Assembly: GCA_907164885.2 (NCBI GenBank)
Contig: OU015492.1
Span: 45,846,893-45,910,892, forward strand
Direction of reading: 5' to 3'
DNA: 64,000 bases
From: Dolomedes plantarius
Taxonomy: Eukaryota > Arthropoda > Arachnida > Araneae > Dolomedidae
In this document: positions 1 to 11,177 of the stretch, in pieces
Layout of the letters: the number at the start of each line of letters is the position of its first letter
How positions within the stretch are numbered: position 1 is the first letter of the stretch
Notes under the pieces: generated by a model
Told to the model about the DNA's origin: nothing
Seen by the model: only the letters and a program-made list of their open reading frames with translations
Databases searched by the model: none
Position numbers and translations under genes: made by a program

Positions 1-1309
1 TAAATGTCCATAAATGTGTGTTCCCTAGGCTCAGTATTCCCCATGTGTAACAATATTTTGTATCAGATTGCTTCATTTCAATCGCTGAGCAGGTTAAAAT
101 GATTAGAATTTCACAGGATCGCTGACGAAGTGTTTAGTTGTCACGTATTTTCAATTGGATAATTGAATTTAACTTGGAGATCGCACCCGAAATTTTCGAT
201 TCTAACTATTTATTTGGTTGCTTGTAATCAAACCAATCAGATCCATTAATATAATTTCGAATCCTCGTATGAAAGAAGTCAACTTAGCGAATTCATACCA
301 TGAACATTTTTTTTCTCTGGTACAGCCTTGTTTCTTTAATATTTTAAGCGCATGCGCATAAGAAGTATCCCGTCGCTTTGGTGTGAGGATATGAGCGACT
401 TTTGCTTATGAAAATCGTTTTACTATCATATATTCTTGGCTGTGTGAAACTGTTTCGATACAAATATAAATATTACTAGATAAAGCATGCAGTTCAAGTT
501 GAAAAGATATCCACCGTCCCTAATTACAGTGAATAAAAGGCACAGTCGTTTACAAAAGAAAATTTTTCTGGATATATTTTTTCCTAAATAATTATCTGGA
601 ATATCAAAATTTGCCTTTTCATAATTATTATATTTTCAATTGAAAGGTGGTTAAATTGATTTATTATATCCTTGAAAAGTGCCTGTAATCTAATATAAAA
701 AAATGAATGTTTGTCTATCTGTAACTGTATAGATATCCACAGTTTAGGAGAGACGATCGTGAAATTTTAAATACAGGCGTCGTTAAACACAGTGGAGGCA
801 ACTAAGAACTTTCACCCCTCTGGATTCACAGTCCTCTACTAACTCTCAGCCATATTAGTTCTAGAGAGAAGCTAAAACACTAGAAAATAAATAAAATCAA
901 GTTTCAAGTCATATATTAAACCCGAATAATAAATGGAAGTCAGATTTTATACTCTAACATTCATATTTTAAGACATTTCGGTTACGCCGTTGTTTGTAAA
1001 CACACATTCTTTGTTGCCATATTCATTTTAGAAATTTCTTATCGAGACGATGTTCAGTAAATGCGTTTTTTCAAAGGTGAAATAAGCGATGTTCTGTAAA
1101 TGCCCCGAAAATATTTGTTTAGTGGAGATTTAGGCAGATTAAAGAATTTAAATAAACTTTTGTGTAATTTATACATTTGTGCGTGTTTAATTATTTTAAT
1201 TAATAGATTTATATTTTTAAAATCGTTTTATTCTTGAATTCTTTTGAGATTTATAGAATAGCAAAGAGTGGCAACACAAGTGGGTTGTTTACAAACGTGG
1301 TTAGCCATT
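1..1309. other. AT-rich sequence without recognisable genes
   Basis: I see no long open frame, terminal repeat or known domain here. It is the left flank of the non-LTR retrotransposon that inserted at 1310-1322. Confidence 0.6.
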
Positions 1310-1322
1310 TTCTGAAAGTTAG

Positions 1323-1586
1323 AAAAACTACCGTGGATGAGGATAGGCTTAGTGACACGTGGCGGTCGGTTGCGTTTCTTGTTGTTCTATCTTGATTTTT
1401 CGCTGCTTTTTGGTAGGCGTTCTTCGTGTACCGTTTGTGTATTGTTTCCTGTGTTGCGCTGTGCTTCTTGTGGCTGCTTTTCGTGTTGGTTTTGTGATTT
1501 TTTCCTCGGTTTGGTTGTGGTGTTGGTTCTGCAGCTGCCGGTGACGGAGTATGCGGTAAGTGGTTTCTGAATTTTGCTTTTCTGGA
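1323..1586 (+). promoter_or_regulatory. 5' UTR / presumed internal promoter of the non-LTR element
   Basis: 264 bp between the target duplication and the ORF1 start codon, rich in G and T. I-like elements normally carry an internal Pol II promoter here. No specific motif is claimed. Confidence 0.4.
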
Positions 1587-2846
1587 ATGGAGGAGTCTCC
1601 GGCTGACGGCAACTTCTTCTGGTCTGATAAGCTCCAGCCGCATGAATTTTTGAATGAAGCTTTGGGTCAAGGTGTGGGAACTTTAACAATTTTTCTTGAA
1701 AGTCCTGCAGGGGCTATCCCTATTTCTCACCCAAAAAAACTGAAGGATGAGCTGGTTAGTCGCGTCGGTCCCAAGATAAGTTTAAGTTTTTTAAAGGCCA
1801 CACGTAACGGAAAAATCGTTTGTGTCACGGAAGATAACAATACTGCCATCCAATTGTTAAAAATTAATGAAATATTGTCGGTACCTATCGTGCCCAGATT
1901 AAATCCGGATACACTTACGTCAAAGTTTTTACTTTATGATATTCCGCTAAATGTCACCTGCAATGAAGTTGCGGAAGAACTGTTAGAGAATGGCATTCCG
2001 GTTTTTGAAGTCCGTCGTTTTCAGAAGCTGACGGGAGGTAATCGTGTTCCGCTTAAAACCATGCTGATAACAAAAATTGGGCAACAACTCCCTGACAAGA
2101 TTCACTTGTGGTTCGAAGAAATACGCATACGGCCTTTTATAGATAGACCCCGGCAGTGTAATAATTGTTTCCAATTCTCACATTCGACTAGGGCATGTAA
2201 AAACGCTGTGGTATGCTATAAGTGTGGAGAAGAACATGCTACTCAATTGTGCCAGGCTGATAAAGTGAAATGTAGCAACTGTGGCGAGGGCCATGAAACA
2301 ATTAGCAAAAGTTGCAGCGCATATATCCGAGAAGCGGAAATAAATAAATTCAAATGCCTTAACCATTTCACGATCACAGAAGCTCGGCGTCGTTACGCAC
2401 AGAATAATAACAATAGGAAGGCACCTTCCTATGCGGGGATTGCGTCTCCTAGCTATAGGGAGGAAAAGATTAATCTACAGGAGGTAACCACGAACTTTGA
2501 AAAGATCATGGAAAGATTTGAGGCTAAGTTTGAGGGAACCCTCCAGATTTTTTTAAGTACTCAAGTCGAAACTTTCAACAAAGTCATCGAAATAATGACA
2601 TCATCCTTTACGAACATGTTACAAAAATTTCTCCCCCCGACGCTGTCGGGTGCTCCGCCAACTACAGAGAAAATGAAGAAAAAACAGAGACTGTCACAAG
2701 CTAATTCGCCATCGGACCTGTCCTCTACTGCTGGGGACTTCGGTTTGATGGATTTCTCCGGGACCACCGATCTTGATAATCCCGGTCCTCCGCCTGGACC
2801 GCCCCTGTTTTTTGAGGGGGCCATTCCTGACTCCCCTCCCTTCTAG
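1587..2846 (+). CDS. ORF1 Gag-like nucleic-acid-binding protein
   Basis: This ORF encodes a 419-residue protein that would bind the element's RNA to form the ribonucleoprotein particle. The frame is open further upstream, but the first in-frame ATG is at 1587 (protein begins MEESPADG). Three CCHC knuckles lie in a row: C191-C194-H199-C204, C210-C213-H217-C222 and C229-C232-H236-C243 (numbered from this ATG). They follow a region with the RRFQ...P...I.IGQ.LP pattern seen in ORF1 proteins of I- and X-like elements. The C-terminus is Pro/Gly-rich. There are no internal stops, which contrasts with the broken ORF2. Whether it is still expressed cannot be judged from sequence. Confidence 0.85.
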   Translation: MEESPADGNFFWSDKLQPHEFLNEALGQGVGTLTIFLESPAGAIPISHPKKLKDELVSRVGPKISLSFLKATRNGKIVCVTEDNNTAIQLLKINEILSVPIVPRLNPDTLTSKFLLYDIPLNVTCNEVAEELLENGIPVFEVRRFQKLTGGNRVPLKTMLITKIGQQLPDKIHLWFEEIRIRPFIDRPRQCNNCFQFSHSTRACKNAVVCYKCGEEHATQLCQADKVKCSNCGEGHETISKSCSAYIREAEINKFKCLNHFTITEARRRYAQNNNNRKAPSYAGIASPSYREEKINLQEVTTNFEKIMERFEAKFEGTLQIFLSTQVETFNKVIEIMTSSFTNMLQKFLPPTLSGAPPTTEKMKKKQRLSQANSPSDLSSTAGDFGLMDFSGTTDLDNPGPPPGPPLFFEGAIPDSPPF

Positions 2847-2888
2847 GGGGGTGGGCTGTCTGGCGGCCTTTTTTTTTTGGTTGTCCGT

Positions 2889-2889
<1 letters not shown>

Positions 2890-2921
<32 letters not shown>
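2890..2921 (+). repeat. 32-nt T homopolymer between ORF1 and ORF2
   Basis: An uninterrupted run of about 32 T lies between the ORF1 stop (2844-2846) and the start of the endonuclease domain. A second run of ten T is at 2869-2878. The length, and hence the frame read through it, is sensitive to sequencing error. Confidence 0.9.
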
Positions 2922-2923
2922 CT

Positions 2924-4016
2924 GTTGTGTCGTGGAACGTTCGTGGCGTTCGGGCCAGGGCCGCTTGGCTCCGGTGTCCGATTTTTGCTTCTGTTCCTGT
3001 TTTGCTTACTCAAGGAACCTTTCTTACTCCGGCTCTTTCTTTCGCTATCAATCAGAAAGTCCTGTATCGTAGAGATAGGCCTGGGGACGGTGGGGGTGGC
3101 GTCCTCACCGCGATCCAGCGTAATGTTATTTCCATCGACCTTTCTCTCCCCATTCAACATCCTTTCATCGAGTATGTTGCTGTTAAATTATGGGTCAATA
3201 ATACTCCTCTCACCATTGTAAATATCTATAATCCCAGATGCAGTTTTGACCTTGGCTGTTTCGTTTCTCTTCTTGATGATATTGAACCACCTTTTATTAT
3301 CATGGGGGACCTAAATTTAAATTTACTGAAACGGGGCAGTCAAGGCCTGGCCCCGGTGAATCAGTTTCTTGACTGGGTTGCTAAAGATGATCTTTGCATT
3401 GTTAACAGGGACATTCCTACTCGTTTCATGGCTAAAAATTCACCTTCTGTACTCGATCTTGCTATTATTTCTCCAGACTTATTCCCTATTGTAAAATTTT
3501 ATATCCACCCTGATAGTTTTGACTTGAATCATTGTCCGATGTTCTTACAGCTTTATGGTCCTTATGCTCAGTGTGTTACTACTACCTTTCGACTTCAGAC
3601 CAATTGGACTAGGGCTGGCCAAGATTTAAATAATAGCATGAATTGCCATAACACTCTTTCCTTCTCGGATCTTATGTCATCAAGTAAACAGGCTATCTCT
3701 GATAATAATCACTTTCAAAGAATTACTGGGACGTCCTACCCACAGTGGTGGAACTCGAGGTGCTCTTGGATCTTGGGGCAGAAAAGAGAGTATCTTCGGC
3801 TGGCTAAGCGGCCTTTTTCGCGTGATTACTGGTTACAGTATAAAAACTTTTCAAGTCTTTTACGGCGTCATATAAAATGCAGCATTCGTAGCTTTTGGAA
3901 CAAACTCTGTAATAGTCAAAACAGTATGCAGACCATCTATAGCATTCTTAAGAAGAAATCTACCCTACAGGCTTCTGGGGGGATGTCGTATCGCTCGTCC
4001 AAAATTAATTATCGGG
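2924..4016 (+). pseudogene. ORF2 part 1: apurinic-like endonuclease domain (inactive)
   Basis: N-terminal part of ORF2, the AP-like endonuclease that nicks the target DNA. Visible motifs in order are SWNVRGVRA, GGGGVLTAI, VNIYNP, IMGDLNLN, SVLDLAI and LNHCPM. No ATG lies in frame between the ORF1 stop and WNVRG, so translation would need reinitiation, a non-ATG start or frameshifting. Decay is visible. The QETF motif reads QGTF (gga at 3014-3016), which removes the metal-binding Glu, and the SDH motif near the end reads LNH. The frame continues past the domain into a Lys-rich linker and is cut at 4017 by the inserted element, where it meets a stop (tga at 4019). Confidence 0.85.
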
Positions 4017-5339
4017 CGTGAGTTATTTCGGTAGTACAATTAATTTTCAAAGGGGTATTTGGGTTGCGTTGTGTTTTTTAGAATTATTTTATAATAACCC
4101 GTGGTACAGGACGTAATTAGCGATTAACGAACAGAAATAAGAAGTTATGCAAGCAATCAATAAGACAGAGATTTTAAACTAAATTTAAACTAAACATAAT
4201 TTATTTACACATTTATACATTTTTTTACATTTTACTTTAAAAAAACCTTCGTAACACAATACTTCTTCACATGTATATCACTAATATTTAGAACAAAAAA
4301 ACAAGTTTCTAAAATTATCACTCTTGATGACCATGTAAGGTAAGGGAGCACAAAATTATTTTAACCATCTACCCCTACTAACTAATCTCTTTAACCTATT
4401 CGTACACCACAAGATTTAAAATGACTCCTAACCAAGACACTGATCCGTTTCAAAAATATCAAAATCATTCGACTCACACAGGTTTGCATTAGTCCGGGGC
4501 ACTGGTCGTCTTCCTTCAGATGTCGACTCGATGATAGTCGCTTTCCTCGGCTAGGATGTTTACCACGGCAGTGCTGCTTCTCCACGCACACACACACCAA
4601 TTTATTTTCGAATAAACTAACGGAGCTTACCTCTCTCTCTATAGGCAACGGGGGAATTACAACTTCCTTCCCGATACGCCAAAACTCAAAATATCTCTTC
4701 CTGAGATATCCCAAAACAGGATCGAAAAACAGAGCTCCAGTCAACAGAGGAGCCTTCCAGAGTCTAGGTCTGGATGATGCAGAGGAGAGAGAGAGAGAGA
4801 GAGATTACTTTATTTTTCAAAGTCCTCAATTTATATTTATTTTGAAGCTCCTCCTCTGTCCTTGGCTACCCCCTTTTTTATTTCTTCAGACCAATTCTAG
4901 CCTAGCTCAATTTTTATTTGCCTATAAGACTTCCGCCCCTGTTTCTCCGACGCCCCTCTAATGTTGAGAGTACTAAAAGCCGAAAACCACCCACTACGTT
5001 TGCGGTTTCCTTTCATGGAGTTCGTACACCAAATCCCACGCTGCCATCGAATGCCGCCTTGTAAAATTGGAAACAAACGTCCTTTGTGGTATTCTGTCAT
5101 CCTTGGAGACATCTCTCTTATCTTCGTCTGGCGATCTCATTTTCCCCGCTGACCGCTCCTTCCTCTACAATACAGCCTCGGAGCACCTCGCCTTTCAAAA
5201 CACTTGCCGCCTCGTCTCCATCGCTTCAAAAGTAACCGTATTCTTGTAATGATACAGCTTTCGAATTAACTTATTCTTTTTAATAATTTGTACGATATAT
5301 CCATCTATTCGAAGGCTTATCATTACAGGGGACTTTGCT
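4017..5339. mobile_element. Unclassified 1,323-bp insertion with 8-bp target duplication
   Basis: The octamer ttatcggg occurs at 4009-4016 and again at 5340-5347, and ORF2 rejoins perfectly (SSKINYR followed by GVCINCPY) when the insert and one copy are removed. An 8-bp duplication suggests hAT, P or Merlin-like transposition, but the ends (cgtgagtta and actttgct) show no convincing terminal inverted repeat or TG/CA. The interior is AT-rich on the left, has (GA)n at 4785-4803, and ends in an 83-bp palindrome. No domain was recognised. The family is therefore left open. Confidence 0.75.
5245..5327. repeat. 83-bp imperfect palindrome near the right end of the insertion
   Basis: The left arm tgtaatgatacagctttcga and the right arm tcgaaggcttatcattaca are near inverse copies (outer 10 bp perfect) around an AT-rich loop. 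It lies 12 bp inside the right edge of the insertion. Confidence 0.8.
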
Positions 5340-7750
5340 TTATCGGGGTGTTTGTATCAATTGCCCCTATCGTCAAGCTATCCTTTTCGGCCAGAACCTT
5401 TACCCTACTTTACATCACCCTCCCCTTCCGTACGCTCTTACCAATGTAATGGGGGAGTTTAACAACCCTATTTCTACTCCGGAGCTCCAGCTTGCGATCA
5501 AGGCTACTAGACCCACCACTCCCGGGGAAGACGGCATCTCGGCAAAGCTAATCAAGCACATTGATCCTAATAACCTCTGCAAGATTGGTGGTATTTTTAA
5601 TAATCTCCTTGATACGGCCAGTGTCCCAAATAAGTGGCGCTCTGCCATAATTCTTCCCATTCTGAAACCCAAGAAGCCCAGTACTCCGATTTCTTCGTAT
5701 TGCCCGATTTCCCTTACTTCGGTTTGGAGTAAAATTTTTGAACGCATTATTCTCCATCGTCTCACTCGCTGGTCTATTAGCCACAATGTTTTTCCTCCCG
5801 GCTTCGGTGGCTGTCTCCCCAATCGGGACAGCCAATCTGTCTTGGCCAAGCTGTACCTTGATATCCAGGAAGCTCGCCCGAACAAAAAATATATTCTCCT
5901 TGTGAACCTAAACATTGAAAAGGCGTATGATTCCGTTTGGATTTACAAACTGGCTTCCGTTGGTGTTGGTGGAAATGTTTTATTATGGATTTCTAAGTGG
6001 CTACAGGATAGGAATATTAAGGTGAAATGGCACAATCACATTTCCCCCTCAAAAGGTTGCGTCTGGAATTCCTCAGGGTAGCGTTCTGTCCCCTTTTCTT
6101 TTCTCTATACTTGATATTTTTGAAACGACCCCATCCAGGGTTATTGTACTGACTTACGTTGATGACATTTTTGTGTATGCTATTGGTGATGATCCTGCTA
6201 CCACTTGCAATGATTTGCAAACAGCTCTTGATAACATTCTGAAGTGGTGCAATTATTGGAAGTTTTCTCTCTCCCCATCGAAGAGCCCGGCTATAAATTT
6301 TTCAAGGGGTAGATTTCCCTGCCCTGAAAGCCGTATCGCTGGCCATCCTATTCCGTGGAGTAAAAATATCAAAATTCTGGGTTGCGTCCTGTCTTCAACC
6401 ATGTCCATCGCGCCTCAGGTTCAGTATCTGCGTGAAAAAACTCACCGCCGGCTAAACATGCTAAAAGGTTTGGTGTATAAAACTCGTGGCGCCACAAGCC
6501 GGACTCTTATCCCAATCGTCAATGCGGTTATCCGCAGTGTTTTTGACTATTGTGGTTTCCTGTATTCCCAGATTTCAAAGAGTGACGCTAATACCATGGA
6601 GGCCTTATACTCCATTGCCCTCCGTCTGGCCACTGGTCTCCCTCGGTGGACGCCGATCCCTGTACTTCGGGCTGAGGTTCACCAAAACAGCATTACGTGC
6701 CGTATTCAGCACCTTAATAAATGTTTTCTTATTAAACACCCGTCACTCCATACCAAATCCTTGCTTTACAGTAACCTTCATAGGTGTATTTCGGGAAACT
6801 CATCCAATATCCCTGGTTTGCTGCATACCATGAATATCACTATGGATACGTACTGTCTGGGCTCAAGCTTTTCCCTTGACCCTGGCCGCATTTTTATTTC
6901 TCATCAGGTGGAGATTGTTACGCAGGGTCTCCCCTTTCAAAATAAAGATCTCCCGAACTCGGTGATTTCAGCTTTATGGACTGAGTTTGTCAATAATTAC
7001 CAGCCAAAGTGCTTTTTGATTGCCACTGACGCCTCCAAGACCGACGACAAAGTGGCGATAGCGGCTTTTAACCACTCGACTAATTCTGGGAAAGCCATGT
7101 TAACACATTGTTTGAATTCAATTTTTACCGAGGAAGCTCTAGCTATCGTTCTGGCTATTGATATTTGTGGCCAGGAGGTTGATCATGTTTTAATTGCTTC
7201 TGACAGCCTTTCCGTTCTCTCGGCGCTACATATGGTTCATTCGAAGTCCCCAGCGGTCATCCTTTTGCTGCATAGTAAAATTATTAATGCGCTTGAGAGC
7301 ATCAATTCCATTCGGCTGGTCTGGACCCCTGGTCATCGGGGCATTTATCCAAATGAGATGTCGGATGAGATGTGTAGACATGGCACTTTCACTACCGACC
7401 AACTTAATGTGGTTAGCCCGGAAGACATCATAAGAAAGATCAAAAGTGACATGTATGCTGCCGGGGAGGATGAATGGAATAGAAGGATTTATCGTCAGCG
7501 GTATGGCGCAATTAACCCCAAGAATCAAATGCATCGTAGGTGGATTTACCATCGCCAGATTGATGTTCTGGTTGCCCGCTGGCGTGCCAAAACGATTCAG
7601 TGCAACCATCTTTGGCATAAGTTGAATATGGCTCGTTCCCCTCTGTGCGACACGTGTAATGAAAATGATACGCTAGCTCATATCTTGCTAAGCTGCTCCA
7701 AGTTCCGGGTGCAGCATTGTGCTTTATTTAATTCTCTTAGGATTATATAG
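5340..7750 (+). pseudogene. ORF2 part 2: reverse transcriptase and RNase H (frameshifted)
   Basis: This is the continuation of ORF2 after the nested insertion. RT blocks in order are TTPGEDGISAKLIK, PISLTSVWSKIFERII, LNIEKAYDSVW, then IPQGSVLSPFLF, YVDD (6155-6166) and KILG. A frameshift between about 6030 and 6065 separates the block with LNIEKAYD from IPQGSVLSP. The first catalytic Asp (LDIEKAYD in relatives) is Asn here (aac at 5911-5913), and R of SYRPISL is C, so the copy is inactive. RNase H follows with TDAS (7025-7036), TEEALAI, SDSLSVL and GHRG..NEMSD, so all four acidic positions are present. A Cys/His cluster, CDTC...H....C, closes the protein near 7650-7700, as in related elements. 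Confidence 0.9.
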
Positions 7751-8140
7751 CGATAACCCTTCTTATGATTTTGTTATTAATTCGGCTACGAGTTCGTGGC
7801 GTGGTCTAGTTGCCCTGGCGTGTTTTACGCTTCGCTCCCTTGGTTGGGGGTGATCTCTGGTTTTGTTCGTGTGTGTGTTGTTCTGTGTCTGTTGTTTGTC
7901 GTTGGTTTGCGGTGTCTGCGTGGTTCTTCATCCCCGTGTTTTGTTTTTGTGGTCCCGGGTGGGGCTTCTCGCCGCTTTCCTTCTCCCATGTTCGAAGTTT
8001 GTGTTTCAAAGTTTATCCGTGCTAGTTGGTCTAGCGTCTGCCCGTCCATCTTTTTCCTTTTCGGGTCGCTATGTAGAGACAAAGCCGGCCGCCTGGCTGT
8101 AGCATAAGTCTCAGAAATTTTTCAATTCAATTCAATTCAA
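7751..8140 (+). other. 3' UTR and CAATT tail of the non-LTR element
   Basis: Non-coding GT-rich sequence ending in a (ttcaa)n run at about 8121-8140, directly before the right target duplication. The simple-repeat tail stands in for poly(A). Confidence 0.8.
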
Positions 8141-8359
8141 TTCTGAAAGTTAGCGAACGTTACTTTCAAAAAGAGCAAACGGCTGAACGTTTGATTCATA
8201 AGCGATCGTTATTTTCATATGGTTTTTCGTTTATTAAAAAAAATGAAAAAATAGAATGCCACCCCCCCTCCCCCCCCCCCCCCAAAAAAAAAGAAAAAAA
8301 AGAAGCGGGATGGATTTGGTGGAAATAAAAATAATTCCACACGGAATAAAATAGTATCT

Positions 8360-8545
8360 GTCAATCAACAAGCTTCTCGGAATGCGGAATCTGAAGAACA
8401 CAGATTTCGAAGGATGGAAGCTGATCTCATAGCTCATGCTGTTAAGAGAGCTGAAAGAACAAGACGAGTTGTGAGATCTACCAGTTTAGAATTACAAGGT
8501 GCAGCTTTTGTTTACAATCCAGTAAGTGCTGGAGTCATTTCATGA
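8360..8545 (+). pseudogene. Possible N-terminal fragment of a Helitron protein
   Basis: One frame reads QQASRNAESEEHRFRRMEA and continues with an Ala/Arg/Glu-rich stretch ending AAFVYNP. Such charged N-terminal regions precede the Helitron Rep domain in arthropod copies. The identification rests on composition and on its place upstream of a Helitron 3' end. No Rep or helicase motif is present. Confidence 0.4.
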
Positions 8546-8616
8546 AAAAATAAAATTTTATTGGAAATTTCTACTAAACCTGTAACTTCAGTATTTTTTC
8601 AGCAATGATGATAGGA

Positions 8617-9033
8617 TGAATCTAGCCGAATTCTGCGCTAGCTGAATTCTGCGAAGTTTATTATAAATTTGTATATCTTTGTATTGGGTTTTCATATTAT
8701 TAATGTGTATAAAATTTCACATGCTTTTTTTAGACTATTTTATTTATACCGTGTTTAATTTTTCATGCAGAGTTCAAAGTAAAAGAATTTTATTCAAATT
8801 CTTTTCCTTTGAACTCTGCAGGAAAAATTTGTGTTCCAAAGGCCAAAAGACACTGACATTTTTCCTTTTCAGCTTTTAGTGGTACAATGATGAAATGCTG
8901 AATCTAGCTGAATTCTGAGGAGTTTATTATAAATTAATATATTTTTATGTTGGGTTTTCATTTTAATGATGTGTTTATCATTTTATATACCTTTTTTTAT
9001 ACTGTGTTATTTATGCTGTGTTTAATTTTTAAA
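8617..9033 (+). repeat. ~145-bp direct duplication inside the Helitron end
   Basis: 8617-8765 and 8892-9033 align: gaatctagc.gaattctg, agtttattataaatt, gggttttcat, atgtgt, tgtgtttaatttt. The two copies flank the 55-bp hairpin at 8766-8820. Confidence 0.75.
8766..8820. repeat. 55-bp hairpin, 25-bp arms with one mismatch
   Basis: The left arm starts tgcagagttcaaag, the right arm ends ctttgaactctgca, and the loop is tattc (8791-8795). It is one of the strongest palindromes in the window. Confidence 0.9.
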
Positions 9034-9090
9034 TTCGTTTTGGCAAACAAACATTCTTAGAATCTCGGGCTTCACCGGGTACTCTGCTAG

Positions 9091-11166
9091 TGGTGATTAA
9101 AATACAAAATAACAGGTAAAAGAGAATATTTCAGCAGAAAATTTCTATTTTTTTAAAAACACTTTATTCATTTTAATTGATTTATTTCAATGCTCCTTAA
9201 TCAAGCATTCAATTATTCATTTGCTTCAAATTTACTTTATAAAGCTGAAAACAGCATAAAACGTTAATTTATAGTTCTTGAGGAAAAACCTCATTTTTTT
9301 TTCTTTCTTCTGGTCATAAAAAAGTTTTTCTAACTTAATTATTAACTTGAAGTTATTTTAGCCAAGCAATCAGCAAAGCTATTCTTGAACCACTCTGTAA
9401 TTAAATTAGTTAATTGCACGTGTGTCCGCGAAAATTAAATTTTTAATACAAAAGTGTAAGATTTGAATAAAATTCTTTTACTTTGATGAAACCTCAAATA
9501 ACTTTATATTCCATTCTTCTTTGTTAGTATAATGAGGAGGATTAAAAAAAATATATCTAAAATGAGAGATTTCTTCTTTCTCTAACGCTCGAGATTTTAT
9601 AAACTTGCTGCATTAAAGTTCAAATGTTGTGCAAGTTTAATTTTGCTATCGCAAAAGAAATTTATTAAAAAAGTTTCCAGAATGAGATTTTTAAAGAGAT
9701 TTAAAATCTTACCTTTTCATGAAGAAGTCATAAATTTTTTTTAAAAAAAACTTTACAAATTTTTTTTTGATGGACGTTCTTTAGAATTTCACAATTATCG
9801 CAAGATTTTAAATACCTTGGGTATACGTTTAAGTGATAGAAGTATGAGGAAACTATGATGGAATTTTTTTTCTAATATCCTAGGGAAAAAAGAGGAAGAA
9901 GTGGTACATAACATTATAAGAATTTATTAAATATACGTCCTCAATAAGCTCATTTATAACGAGCATTGATATAGCCATAGAGTAGCCACATGGAGTATAT
10001 ATGTCATATAATCTATATATATTATTTCTAAAAGTTTTTTTTTATCCCTTTTTCTCCCTTCATACTTAACCAAAATCGATAAATGAGGTATCATTTTAAA
10101 GATTAACATCTCTGCTTCGTGCGATTGTTAATTTATAATTACACATCTTATTATTTGTTTAAAAATCGATGTATAAACATTATAAACAATTTTTCTTCCC
10201 CTAGATGGCGCGCGTGTTAGCTTTTATTAGTTTACCATTATCGATCGCACTGAACTTTTAAATTTAAAAATCGTTTGCTTTTATTATCATTCTGGGATTT
10301 TATTATTGAGTTTCTTTATTGGCAACATCCGCGTAGGTATACATTATTCTTTTTACATGGAAAAACTATATATATTATTTCTAGAAGTTGATTTTTTGTG
10401 CCTATCCCTTTCTCTCCCTTCATACTTAACCAAAATCGATAAATGAGGTACCATTTTAAAGATTAAGTTCTCCGCTTCTGAGGAATTGTTAATCCAGAAT
10501 GACACATTGTATTGGTTGTTTAAAAAGCGAAGTGAAAAACTGACTTTTGGCCCTAAAGTTCTTTCCCTTGATGCGTCGGAACGGCACGGTCAAATAGTGT
10601 GCATAAAGAGGATTTGTATTGAAACTATCACATTTTTCACAAGTTTGTGTCATATTTAACTTTTAATATTGTGTACAAAGGTATTTTGACGTGTACATAT
10701 CTCATGCTCCCCTGTTTTGACAAAGGAACCGGTTCTTCTTTTATCCTACTACAAATCCCCAAAATCATATTTTAATCGCATGAGAAAGAGTCGCACGGGC
10801 CGCCTAGTAGTTGTATATATGTATAGAAATATCATGCAATTATTGAGTATTATCATGAAATAACAAACAAAAGATTGGTGTTTATACCTTTTTTATTGAT
10901 ATAATCTGGCGATTATTTTTTATGGTAACTCTACTGCAGAGAAAACTATTTACTTAAAAGAGTGTGTTTTGGACTATATTAGATAGGATTGGAAAGGATT
11001 TTGAAAGTTAAATTTTTTTATTGATGAAGATTTTAAATTGAGTTTTGAAAAGTCATGATATTTGCATTGATTCATTGTATCATCAACTCTTCTTTGAAAG
11101 TTTTTTTTGTATAAAATTATTCCACCAACTAACTGAAAATATTAAATTTGCTTTTCCCGATCGTAA
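9091..11166. repeat. AT-rich region with a ~150-bp direct repeat
   Basis: No gene seen. 10012-10165 and 10366-10535 share atatattatttcta, tctcccttcatacttaacc, aaaatcgataaatgaggta and ccattttaaagatta, giving two diverged copies about 354 bp apart. The remainder shows no recognisable feature. Confidence 0.65.
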
Positions 11167-11177
11167 CAATAGAACTG

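Larger units (their letters stand above)
1323..8140 (+). mobile_element. I/jockey-type non-LTR retrotransposon, full length
   Basis: A LINE-type element carrying ORF1 (Gag-like, three zinc knuckles) and ORF2 (endonuclease, reverse transcriptase, RNase H). It is bounded by a 13-bp direct repeat, ttctgaaagttag, at 1310-1322 and 8141-8153, read as the target-site duplication. The 3' end carries a short tail of CAATT repeats instead of poly(A), as in the I-like clades. RNase H downstream of the RT argues for an I-like or related RNase H-bearing clade and against typical jockey. A separate 1,323-bp element (4017-5339) sits inside ORF2. Removing the insert and one duplicate restores the reading frame across the joint. 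The copy is full length but decayed. Confidence 0.9.
8255..9090 (+). mobile_element. Helitron 3' portion (family A, copy 1)
   Basis: The sequence ends with a hairpin-like cgggcttcaccgggta and CTAG at 9087-9090, followed by T, which is the Helitron 3' terminus. The same end occurs in reverse at 63579-64000, with matching internal sequence (pieces with aattctg...agtttattataaat and the 3' 90 bp). A run of C and A (8262-8305) marks a degenerate left side. The 5' limit is uncertain. Confidence 0.75.

Noticed and set aside
1251..1689. Reverse-strand frames opposite the 5' UTR of the non-LTR element
   Set aside because: Basic, low-complexity and without homology; shadow of the GT-rich 5' UTR.
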